A stretch of 64,000 nucleotides of DNA, taken from contig JAQTTU010000002.1 in assembly GCA_028710605.1 (NCBI GenBank), positions 124,001-188,000 of the forward strand, in the 5' to 3' direction. Below are positions 56,428-64,000 of the stretch, one piece after another. Both the position numbers and the translations under genes were made by a program. Source of the stretch: Sideroxydans sp. Its GTDB lineage: Bacteria; Pseudomonadota; Gammaproteobacteria; Burkholderiales; Gallionellaceae. Below the pieces are notes generated by a model, which was not told where the DNA came from, made no database searches, and saw only the letters and a list, made by a program, of their open reading frames with translations. How positions within the stretch are numbered: the stretch's first letter is position 1; each line of letters begins with the position of its first letter.

Positions 56428-56980
56428 GTCCGGCCTCTTCGGAAAGCGAGGCAAAATCAATGCCGAGTAATGCCATCGCGGCGGGCAACCGCTCTTCAGC
56501 GGGCAAGTCGAATAAAATATGTTCGGTAGCGGGAACGCAAAGCCAGGCATTATCGGCGAGTTCCTGCTCAAGCTGTCCCTCTGACCAACCGGCGTAGCCC
56601 AGTGTTACCAGCAGATGGTGCGGTCCCAACCCTTCACCCACGGCTTGCAATATATCCTTGGATGTCGTGAGCCCAATCTTATCGTTGACATGCAATGTGG
56701 ATTGCCAAGACCCGCCTGCATCGTGCAGCACAAAGCCGCGATCAGTCTGCACCGGTCCGCCGAAATGCACCAGCACATCTTCCAGTTCGGCCGGTTTAAG
56801 CGGCATGTTGATTTGCGCGAATAACTCGCTCAACGTCAGGCTGATGGGGCGGTTTACCACAATGCCCATTGCACCTTGTTCGTTGTGTTCGCACACATAG
56901 GTGAGTGACTTGGCGAAAAACGGGTCGGTCATCGCCGGCATGGCGATCAGAAAATGGTGCGTGAGATTTAAATAGGACAT
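56420..56980 (-). CDS. yqgE: UPF0301 family protein YqgE/AlgH
   Basis: 186 residues from the ATG at 56980, starting [17 protein letters not shown]. The family motifs [36 protein letters not shown] and [16 protein letters not shown] are present. Its function is not established. The pairing with ruvX is conserved widely in proteobacteria. Confidence 0.95.
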   Translation of the reverse strand: MSYLNLTHHFLIAMPAMTDPFFAKSLTYVCEHNEQGAMGIVVNRPISLTLSELFAQINMPLKPAELEDVLVHFGGPVQTDRGFVLHDAGGSWQSTLHVNDKIGLTTSKDILQAVGEGLGPHHLLVTLGYAGWSEGQLEQELADNAWLCVPATEHILFDLPAEERLPAAMALLGIDFASLSEEAGHA

Positions 56981-57095
56981 ATCGGCATTGTAGCTTTCCG
57001 CGCCGGTATTCACAATTTCAGATGGTCGAAGAATCGCGAAACCCGGATCAACCGAGTTGGCAAAATAACAATACAAGCCTGGGAGAAATCGTTGA

Positions 57096-57569
57096 TTACT
57101 GCCCCTTCATTTCCATATACAGCTTGGAAAGCAGCGACTGAACGTCGCGCGAATTTTTTGGAAATTCACCTTCCAGCAGCAAGCCTACAGCTTCTTCTTT
57201 GTGTCCGTGCTGAACTTTTTCGACAACTTCGGCGGCGCTGATGTGAAATTGCGCGTGTTTGGCTTTGAGTTGATGGAACAGCGGCAGGTGTCCGGTGAAA
57301 ACGCCGCCCGAACCGTAAATCCATTTGCCCAGAGCACACTGGTCATCACGGCAGATCACAGCGTGATCCAGTTTTTCATTGGAAATGCCTTGGGCGTAGT
57401 CCGCCAAGCGGTCTTTCCATTTGCGATGCGCTTCGATGGCTGCAACGAAATCCAAACCCTGTACTACTGCCTCTTCCTTGATGCCGCCAACGTGCGGTGC
57501 AGTGGCTACCGAGTGGGCAGATTTATCATCGCCTTTGGCTAGCGCGGAAAACCAATCCAACAAACCCAT
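57096..57569 (-). CDS. Stand-alone CZB domain protein
   Basis: 157-residue soluble protein from the ATG at 57569 (AAGGAG ribosome site). Most of it (about 40-150) is a chemoreceptor zinc-binding domain with candidate ligands H48, C78, H105 and H109, including [12 protein letters not shown] domains bind zinc and in some chemoreceptors sense hypochlorous acid through the Cys. Here no receptor, cyclase or other effector domain is attached. The gene follows the ChpA-like kinase gene by 49 bases, so it may feed into pilus chemotaxis. That link is inference. Confidence 0.87.
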   Translation of the reverse strand: MGLLDWFSALAKGDDKSAHSVATAPHVGGIKEEAVVQGLDFVAAIEAHRKWKDRLADYAQGISNEKLDHAVICRDDQCALGKWIYGSGGVFTGHLPLFHQLKAKHAQFHISAAEVVEKVQHGHKEEAVGLLLEGEFPKNSRDVQSLLSKLYMEMKGQ

Positions 57570-57618
57570 AATATTCTCCTTGATGAAGAAACGAAGTTTG
57601 AATCTTTGAGTATTCCTG

Positions 57619-60600
57619 CTAGCCCATCTCAGGCAGGCTGACGTAGCGCGCGATATGTTCCAGCAATATCTCATCTTGGAACGGCTTGCCCAGGTATTCG
57701 TTGACACCCAATTCCAGAGCGTAATTGCGATGCTTTTCCGCAGTACGCGAAGTAATCATGATAATGGGCAAACCAAGTGTTTTGCTGTCTTTGCGCAGAC
57801 GTTTGGTGAGTTCGAAGCCATCCATGCGCGGCATTTCTACATCTAGCAGCATCACACTTGGGGAAATATCTTCCAACTGTTCAAGCGCATCAACGCCGTC
57901 CTTGGCCGTGACTACCAGATAACCCGCACGCTCTAGCAAACGCGTGGTGATTTTGCGTACCGTGAGTGAATCGTCCACCACCATGATCAGCGGAACGCTA
58001 CGCACCTCTTCAATTTCGGTTACCTTGGCGTGTTGATGCGCAGCTACTGCGATGCGCTGAGTAAATGCAACCGGGTTGATGATCAGGATCACAGCACCAC
58101 TACCGGATACCGTTGCACCAGCGATACCGGGCAAGCGAGCCAATTGCGGACCAATGTTTTTGACCACCACTTCCTGATTGCCCAACAACGTATCAACATG
58201 CAATGCGATACGGTGTTCGCCTCCGCGCAACAACAGTACCGGGTTATGCGGCTGGCTTACCACTTCGGCTTGATCGTCGCCCAGCAAACGCGGCAGATAG
58301 TACAAGCCATAACGATGACCCTGCCAATCAATGTAGCCTTGGCGATAAACAGATTCAAGTTCGGAAGCTTTGACTTGCTGCACGTGCTCTACCATGGTGG
58401 AGGGCAGGGCATATGTGGTCTGTCCGGCACGTATCATCAGCGTTTTGGTTACTGCCAGCGTCAGCGGCAAGTGGATGATGAAGTGCACGCCGTGGCCGAC
58501 TTCCGAAGTGACATCAACGCGTCCGCCCAAGGCGGAAATTTCGCTGCGAACCACATCCAAGCCGACACCGCGCCCGGATATTTCGGTGACCTCTTGTGCG
58601 GTGGAAAGACCGGCATTGAAAATCAATTGCATGACCTGCTCGTCGCTGACATCCTTGTCTGCGCTGATCGTCCCGTTTTCCAGAGCCTTTTGCCGAATGC
58701 GCGGTATATCCAGACCCACGCCATCATCGCTCAGTTCGAACACGACCTCGTTGCTTTCCTGACGCAAGGACAGCCGAATTTCGCCGTTGAGCGCTTTGCC
58801 CGCTTTTTCTCTTTGTTCGGGCGACTCAAGGCCATGTGCAATGGCATTGCGCAGCAAATGCTCGAAGGGAGCGGTCATCTTTTCCAGCACGCTGCGATCC
58901 AGTTCAATCTCGCTGCCTGAAAGTTCAAGATTGGCGCGTTTGCCCAGCTCTTTACCGGTCTGGCGCACGATGCGGTACAGACGCTCGCTGACGCTGGCAA
59001 AAGGCACCATGCGGATGTTCATCAGACCTTGTTGCAAGTCGCGGTTCAATTGCGCTTGCGCATTGAGCGCCGCTTCAGCCTCGGCCAGATTCAACAACAG
59101 AGTTTGTTGCACAGTCTGCACGTCATGCACGCCTTCGTTCATGAAACGCGTCAGTTCCTGGAAGCGGGTAAAGCGGTCAAATTCCAACGGGTCGAATTTC
59201 TCGGCGCTGTCCCCGCTGATCGAGACGCGCGCTTGCATCTGGCCTTCCGCATGAATCTCGATCTCGCGCAATAGTTTGCGCAGGCGGTTCACACTCTCGG
59301 TCAGCTCCAATACGCCATTCTTGAACTCGCGCAATTCCAATTCGGCTCGCGAACGAGCCACACTGACCTCGCCAGCCTCGTTGACCAAACGGTCCACCGT
59401 ATCGGAACGCACGCGCAATAGCGCGGACTGCATCGCCCGCTCGGCACCGATCTCCAGTGTTTGGGCGAGGGCGGGGGCAACGAATTGAGTGGCAGGCACT
59501 CCTGCAGCCTGCGCGCCTTCGCCTTCCAGCGCTTGCTTTGCCAGCGGAAGTTGCAACTGTTCGATCGCAAGGGCGATGCGATCAAGATAGCCATCCATCT
59601 CATTCCACAAAGCCTCATCAAACGCCTTGCGCGAGATGGCATGAGTCACACGGTCTTCCACGCGGTGGGTCAATTCGCCCAAACGCATCGCGCCGGCCAT
59701 GCGGGCGCTGCCCTTGAGTGTGTGCAGACTGCGCTGAAGATTGTGTCCAATCTGTTCATCATTGGGCTGCTCGCGCCAAGCGCGCATGGTGCTGCCGATG
59801 AGCGGATACAACTCGTTGGCCTCTTCCAGGAAGATGGGCAGCAATTGTTCGTCCACATCATCGTGCACTTTGCGGTCTTGCTGAACAGCCTTCTGCGGCT
59901 CAACAGCAGGTTCCTCGGCGGCGGCAACCTGGGGTTTTTCTTCAACCTCAACCAGCTCGACTTCGGCAGTTGGGAGCGGTGCAGGTTCAACAGGAGCAGC
60001 AATTGCAACAGGTGTTTCAGCGGTCGCAGGCGCAATTTTGTCCGCGATCAAGCGGGCGTTCAATTCCACCTGTGGCTGCGGCTCTTCAAGGTTTCTGACA
60101 GAGGCACACATCACATCCAACTGCTGGATGACTGCATCAAGCAATGCAAGCTGTGAGTTGCTTACGATGTCGCGTTTGTCGATGCGGGGCTCCAGCCATT
60201 GCTCCAAGGCATAAGAAAGCTCGGCGATCGTGATGAAACCCATGGTTCGGTTGACTCCGGCCAGCGTGTGTGCAGCACGCATGAAGTCATAGGAAACGAT
60301 GTGCGCTTCATCTTCTTGCAAATCGGCTAAGTGGGTTTGCAATGCGCTTACGCGCTCGGCCGCTTCTTCCGATGCAATACGGAACAACATGGGCGACATG
60401 CTGACCGAGCCGATTTGAACTTGTGGTTCTTCCACGGGAGCTGTGGGAGCCACAACCGGTGTGGCAACAGCTTGTGGTGCAGTTTCAACGAGGGGAGCGG
60501 CTTCATCATGTACCGGCAACGCAGGCTGCGGAAGCGGTTTGCCGGTCTCGATGCAGTCTGCCACCGTAAGCAAATGCGAAGTGTCGATATGTGCGGTGGT

Positions 60601-62664
60601 GCTGCCGCTCTTGAGCATATCCACCCAGTGCTGGAACAGCACTTCCGCATCGCCTACTACTTCGAGCAATTCCGGCGTGGCGGGCTGGTTTTTTGCCAGC
60701 CAACTGTTCATGGCACGTTCGACAGCCCAAGCGACTTCACCCAGTTCTGTAAGGCCTACCATGCGGCCGCTTCCCTTGAGGGTATGGAACGCACGCCTGA
60801 TCGTAATCCAGGGCTCGCGGCTTTCCAGATGCAGACGAGAAATATCGAGATTGGTGCGCAAAGTCTCCATGACTTCCTGCGCTTCTTCCAAAAATACTTC
60901 CAGCAACTCGGTATCTTCGTTGCCGGAGCGTATGGAAACTCCGGCTGGGGTAACATCTTCCTCGGCAGAAGAAAAGTTAATCTGTCCGGCATGGGTGCTT
61001 AGATCGGAAAGCTCGTGAAGTGCGGCGCTTAGGGTTGTCGGGTCGGGCTTCTGGCCCAGTGTCAGACTATGTACATAATCTTCCACAACACTGACGGCAG
61101 AGGCGACGGTGCGCATTTCGCCTGCGGAAGGATTGTCACCCTGATGGTAGCGTAAGGTGATTTGGTTTAATGCTGAAAGCAGTTGTTCGGCGAAATCAAG
61201 CGACAGAATGTGCATGCCGCCCTGTACTTGGCTCAACAGGCGGCTGACTTGCTGCAATTCGGTGCGCTTTGCCGCATTTCCAAAAAATGCATTCAGCCCC
61301 TGCTCAATATGTTGCAAATTATTTTGCATTTCAAAGGCCAGCGGCGACAACACCTCGCGCTGTTCCATCTCGCAAAAAAGCGATACCAGATTGTCGAGTT
61401 TGCCCGCATCCTCCGGCAGGCGCATCATGCCCGCCTGCAACCGCATGCTCAGCAGGCGCGTTTGCTCGTGAAACCCGCTCCCCAAATGCTGATAATGATT
61501 CAGCCCGCTATCAAGCAGCAGCAGAGCCATTGCCATATCCACGGCAATGCGCTGTATATGTTCGGCATCATTAGAATTTACGGCAATGGTGCGAATCTGC
61601 TTGCACAAAAACTGCAAGGTGTTGCGATCAAGCTGCTCGGATAGCAGATAAAGCTGTTCGGTTTGCTCGGCAAATTGGGCGCGGGCTGCCGAATCTTCGG
61701 CCACGCAACGTTCCCAAGTCTCGTCTGCGAGCGCAAGCTGTGCGCGCATTTTTTCCAGCAGAGCAGCTGTCTCGCTAGGCGGCAACGGCGGTGTTTCCGG
61801 CAGATAAGTGTCCAGATCAAAAGTTTGTTTGATACTTTCAACTGTTTTGCTTACGGTGTGGCTGCGCGCTACCAGATACAACATTTCGCACAGCGCAGTT
61901 TCCTCATCGAAAGCATTGTTTTCGAGCAAGGAACGCATTCTCTGATCAATGCGGCTAAGGGCTTTTTTGACGTTCAGTTCCGGAGGAACGCCGTCATGCA
62001 ACACGCAGTTAAGCAACCCGCCCGAAACCCACCAGAAGGCGCGTTGATTATTCTGCGCGACACAGGAAAGAACCACGCGCACGGCGGACATCATGCCGCG
62101 CAAAGCCTCAAGGGTATCGTCTTGGCGCAGCCACTTCAGCAGGTTTTGCTGATAGAGCATGCGCGAACTTTTAATGTGGGCCTGCGCATCAGCCAGCACT
62201 TCCTCGTTCAACAGCGCTGGAGGCAAATCAACCTGCAAATCTGGAAAGAACAGATCGGACTCGAAGGCCATCTCCACGCCGCGTGCCTGCTGCAATTCCT
62301 GATATTCCTGGAACAAACGCAGAGCGGCATTTGGCGCGCCGGCGGCGAGCGCATCGAGATAGTGGGTCATGCCGAACAGGGCGCGGTGAACGGCATCCTG
62401 ACGCATGGTAGAAGTATCCTGCGGATGCGCAGAAAGATCCTGCAACATGGTTTCCAGCTCTGCACAAAACACCACCAAGCCATGCATCAACAGCATTTGC
62501 AACACGCCTTTGACGCGATGCAATTCTTCTTTGGCCTTGTTCAGCGATTGCAGATTGCTGCTATCGGAAAAAAATTCTTCCAGATTTCGGCTGATGGTAG
62601 CTAACGAGCTATCCAGTTCAGTTTTAACCGACAGCAGCGGCAATGGATTGGACGGAGCGGACAC
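57619..62664 (-). CDS. pilL: ChpA/PilL-like hybrid chemotaxis kinase
   Basis: 1681-residue CheA-type kinase of the type IV pilus (twitching) chemotaxis system. An N-terminal helical region has a degenerate Hpt (LHRVKG near 49). Hpt domains follow with phospho-His candidates H627 (HTLKGSGRMVG), H799 (HTLAGVNRTMG, Ala for Lys) and H981 (HTLKGSARMAG). A dimerisation and ATPase core (about 1080-1405) has EHLLRNAIAHGLE, DDGVGLD and SGRGVGLDVV. A CheW-like domain lies about 1406-1540 and a receiver about 1558-1676 with D1608. It follows pilJ by 9 bases. Confidence 0.94.
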   Translation of the reverse strand: MSAPSNPLPLLSVKTELDSSLATISRNLEEFFSDSSNLQSLNKAKEELHRVKGVLQMLLMHGLVVFCAELETMLQDLSAHPQDTSTMRQDAVHRALFGMTHYLDALAAGAPNAALRLFQEYQELQQARGVEMAFESDLFFPDLQVDLPPALLNEEVLADAQAHIKSSRMLYQQNLLKWLRQDDTLEALRGMMSAVRVVLSCVAQNNQRAFWWVSGGLLNCVLHDGVPPELNVKKALSRIDQRMRSLLENNAFDEETALCEMLYLVARSHTVSKTVESIKQTFDLDTYLPETPPLPPSETAALLEKMRAQLALADETWERCVAEDSAARAQFAEQTEQLYLLSEQLDRNTLQFLCKQIRTIAVNSNDAEHIQRIAVDMAMALLLLDSGLNHYQHLGSGFHEQTRLLSMRLQAGMMRLPEDAGKLDNLVSLFCEMEQREVLSPLAFEMQNNLQHIEQGLNAFFGNAAKRTELQQVSRLLSQVQGGMHILSLDFAEQLLSALNQITLRYHQGDNPSAGEMRTVASAVSVVEDYVHSLTLGQKPDPTTLSAALHELSDLSTHAGQINFSSAEEDVTPAGVSIRSGNEDTELLEVFLEEAQEVMETLRTNLDISRLHLESREPWITIRRAFHTLKGSGRMVGLTELGEVAWAVERAMNSWLAKNQPATPELLEVVGDAEVLFQHWVDMLKSGSTTAHIDTSHLLTVADCIETGKPLPQPALPVHDEAAPLVETAPQAVATPVVAPTAPVEEPQVQIGSVSMSPMLFRIASEEAAERVSALQTHLADLQEDEAHIVSYDFMRAAHTLAGVNRTMGFITIAELSYALEQWLEPRIDKRDIVSNSQLALLDAVIQQLDVMCASVRNLEEPQPQVELNARLIADKIAPATAETPVAIAAPVEPAPLPTAEVELVEVEEKPQVAAAEEPAVEPQKAVQQDRKVHDDVDEQLLPIFLEEANELYPLIGSTMRAWREQPNDEQIGHNLQRSLHTLKGSARMAGAMRLGELTHRVEDRVTHAISRKAFDEALWNEMDGYLDRIALAIEQLQLPLAKQALEGEGAQAAGVPATQFVAPALAQTLEIGAERAMQSALLRVRSDTVDRLVNEAGEVSVARSRAELELREFKNGVLELTESVNRLRKLLREIEIHAEGQMQARVSISGDSAEKFDPLEFDRFTRFQELTRFMNEGVHDVQTVQQTLLLNLAEAEAALNAQAQLNRDLQQGLMNIRMVPFASVSERLYRIVRQTGKELGKRANLELSGSEIELDRSVLEKMTAPFEHLLRNAIAHGLESPEQREKAGKALNGEIRLSLRQESNEVVFELSDDGVGLDIPRIRQKALENGTISADKDVSDEQVMQLIFNAGLSTAQEVTEISGRGVGLDVVRSEISALGGRVDVTSEVGHGVHFIIHLPLTLAVTKTLMIRAGQTTYALPSTMVEHVQQVKASELESVYRQGYIDWQGHRYGLYYLPRLLGDDQAEVVSQPHNPVLLLRGGEHRIALHVDTLLGNQEVVVKNIGPQLARLPGIAGATVSGSGAVILIINPVAFTQRIAVAAHQHAKVTEIEEVRSVPLIMVVDDSLTVRKITTRLLERAGYLVVTAKDGVDALEQLEDISPSVMLLDVEMPRMDGFELTKRLRKDSKTLGLPIIMITSRTAEKHRNYALELGVNEYLGKPFQDEILLEHIARYVSLPEMG

Positions 62665-62673
62665 GATTGTCCT

Positions 62674-64000
62674 TTACAGTTTGAAGCCGGAAACGGAGCC
62701 ATCCAGTTCTGATGCCAAACTTTCCAGCTGGGCAACCGATGCGCTGGTGAGCTGAGTACCTTTTGATGTTTGTTCGGTAATCTTCAAAATATCAGCCATG
62801 ATTGACGACACTTCGCGCGCCATATCGTTCTGCACTTGAGTGGATACCGAGATACTGTTTACCAAGTCGGTCAGTTCGCGCGTGGAACGTTCAATTTCCT
62901 GTAGTGATTTACCGGCTTCGTCGGAAAGCTTCGCGCCCTCTACCACACCCTGCGTGCTTTTCTCCATCGCCACCACCGCATCTTGCGTATCGCCCTGAAT
63001 CGTTTTGACCAACAGGCCGATCTGTTTGGTCGCCTCGCCGGAACGTTCCGCGAGGCGCTGCACTTCTTCGGCCACCACCGCGAATCCGCGTCCGGCCTCA
63101 CCGGCTGAAGCGGCTTGAATTGCCGCGTTAAGCGCCAGCACGTTGGTCTGTTCGGTAATGTCCGAAATCAGGTCAACGATCTCACCGATCTCCTGCGAAC
63201 TTTCACCCAGCCGCTTAATGCGCTTGGATGTTTCCTGAATCTGCTCGCGGATGCCGTCCATACCTGCAACCGAGTTACGCACAGCTTGCGCACCCTGTTC
63301 GGTTACTTCCAGTGTGCGCCGCGCCACTTTGGAAGACTGAGCCGCGCTGCTATCGACTTCCTGAATTGATCTGGCCATCAAATCGACCGCCCCGCCGGCA
63401 TCGCGAATTTCAGCCGCCTGTTTTTGCGTGGCCGCCAACAGACCCTTGGTTACCGTACCGGCATCACTGGTGGCTTTGGTTACCTGTTGCGACGCGGTGT
63501 TCACACGATCAACCAGTTTTCGCAGCTCATCCGTGGTGTAGTTGATCGAGTCGGCAATGGCACCGGTAATGTCTTCCGACACCGTGGCGCGCGCGGTCAA
63601 GTCACCGTCCGCCAAGTCAGACAACTCGTTCATTAATCGCAAAATCGCGTTCTGGTTCTCACGGTTGATACGCTCTGCTTCACGGCTGCGGCGAACTGAA
63701 TCATCGATAAACTCTTTGACCAGTAACAACAAGTCCCACAACAACAGCAAGGCCAGTATCGGAGCCGCGATGGACGTGATGCGAACCATAAACGGATTGC
63801 GATAAGCGGCGACCAGAACTTCGACCTTGTCCAGAGCGGTTTCAATATCGCGCTGGATCAGAATTGCCAACGCGTTGGTTTCCACCAGATTATTGGCGCG
63901 ACCAACCAGCGTTTCGACACTGGTTTGATAAGGAACAAATAAATTTGCGGCTTCGCGAACCAGCGGATCTTCCGGCGGGAGCATAGCCAGTGCTTCCTCG
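62674..64000 (-). CDS. pilJ: PilJ-like methyl-accepting chemotaxis protein (5' truncated)
   Basis: The C-terminal 441 residues of a chemoreceptor; the frame runs off the right edge. The visible part starts in the extracytoplasmic region, followed by a membrane segment (IAAPILALLLLWDLLLLV), a HAMP-like region, and the long signalling coiled coil. The hairpin tip sequence DITEQTNVLALNAAIQAASA and FAVVAEEVQRLAERS are standard. Location directly before the ChpA-like kinase identifies it as the pilus chemotaxis receptor. The pilG/pilH/pilI genes are expected beyond the edge. Confidence 0.92.
   Translation of the reverse strand, partial: EEALAMLPPEDPLVREAANLFVPYQTSVETLVGRANNLVETNALAILIQRDIETALDKVEVLVAAYRNPFMVRITSIAAPILALLLLWDLLLLVKEFIDDSVRRSREAERINRENQNAILRLMNELSDLADGDLTARATVSEDITGAIADSINYTTDELRKLVDRVNTASQQVTKATSDAGTVTKGLLAATQKQAAEIRDAGGAVDLMARSIQEVDSSAAQSSKVARRTLEVTEQGAQAVRNSVAGMDGIREQIQETSKRIKRLGESSQEIGEIVDLISDITEQTNVLALNAAIQAASAGEAGRGFAVVAEEVQRLAERSGEATKQIGLLVKTIQGDTQDAVVAMEKSTQGVVEGAKLSDEAGKSLQEIERSTRELTDLVNSISVSTQVQNDMAREVSSIMADILKITEQTSKGTQLTSASVAQLESLASELDGSVSGFKL

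Noticed and set aside
61663-62604. 313-codon plus-strand frame opposite chpA/pilL
   Set aside because: Shadow of the N-terminal region of the kinase gene; low-complexity translation.

Overview
The window is housekeeping chromosome around the replication origin of a betaproteobacterium. The gene order (dnaA-dnaN-gyrB without recF; rpmH-rnpA-yidD-yidC-mnmE; mnmG-rsmG-parA-parB-atpIBEFHAGDC; glmU-glmS) and protein families fit the Nitrosomonadales. A CbbR-type regulator, a tkt-gap-pgk-pyk-fba cluster as found in Calvin-cycle autotrophs, and a di-heme cytochrome c peroxidase suggest a chemolithoautotroph, perhaps a Gallionellaceae-type iron oxidiser. The genus is inference only. I see no tRNA, rRNA, IS element, prophage or CRISPR array, and no gene-free stretch longer than 300 bases.

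Layout. 1-5 kb: 3' part of a cbbR-like gene (+), then on the minus strand a cytochrome c peroxidase whose leader lies in another reading frame, overlapped by a DAHL-like/PAS/GGDEF/EAL/CZB signalling protein. 5-12 kb: tkt-gap-pgk-pyk-fba (all minus), ending at a strong terminator. 12-18 kb: def-fmt-rsmB-DUF4390-NtrY-like kinase-Fis-type regulator (minus). 18-23.6 kb: the divergent LysM-dprA-smg-topA group (plus). 23.7-28.8 kb: gyrB, dnaN, dnaA (minus), with a very AT-rich dnaN/dnaA gap holding DnaA-box-like sites. 29-43.9 kb: rpmH through atpC (plus), ending at a UUCG-loop terminator. 44-47.2 kb: glmU-glmS. 47.2-64 kb (minus): ubiB, a Tim44-like protein, a prlC-thioredoxin-like-xthA-rluA group, a yqgE-ruvX-pyrB-pyrC' group, and the end of a type IV pilus chemotaxis locus (pilJ, chpA/pilL and a stand-alone CZB protein) that runs off the right edge.

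How the parts work together. ParA and ParB have a perfect parS between mnmE and mnmG and a one-mismatch parS between gyrB and dnaN, so the centromere sites bracket the origin. Genes next to the origin on each side are transcribed away from it. The atp operon follows parB by two bases. Tight stop/start overlaps define most minus-strand operons.

Most of the window is ordinary. The points most worth a second look are the displaced leader of the cytochrome c peroxidase and its coupling to a CZB-containing c-di-GMP protein, a second CZB protein beside the pilus chemotaxis kinase, a ten-G tract inside atpI, a dihydroorotase homologue without its metal-binding histidines, and the origin/parS arrangement. 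I did not find a convincing undescribed system.
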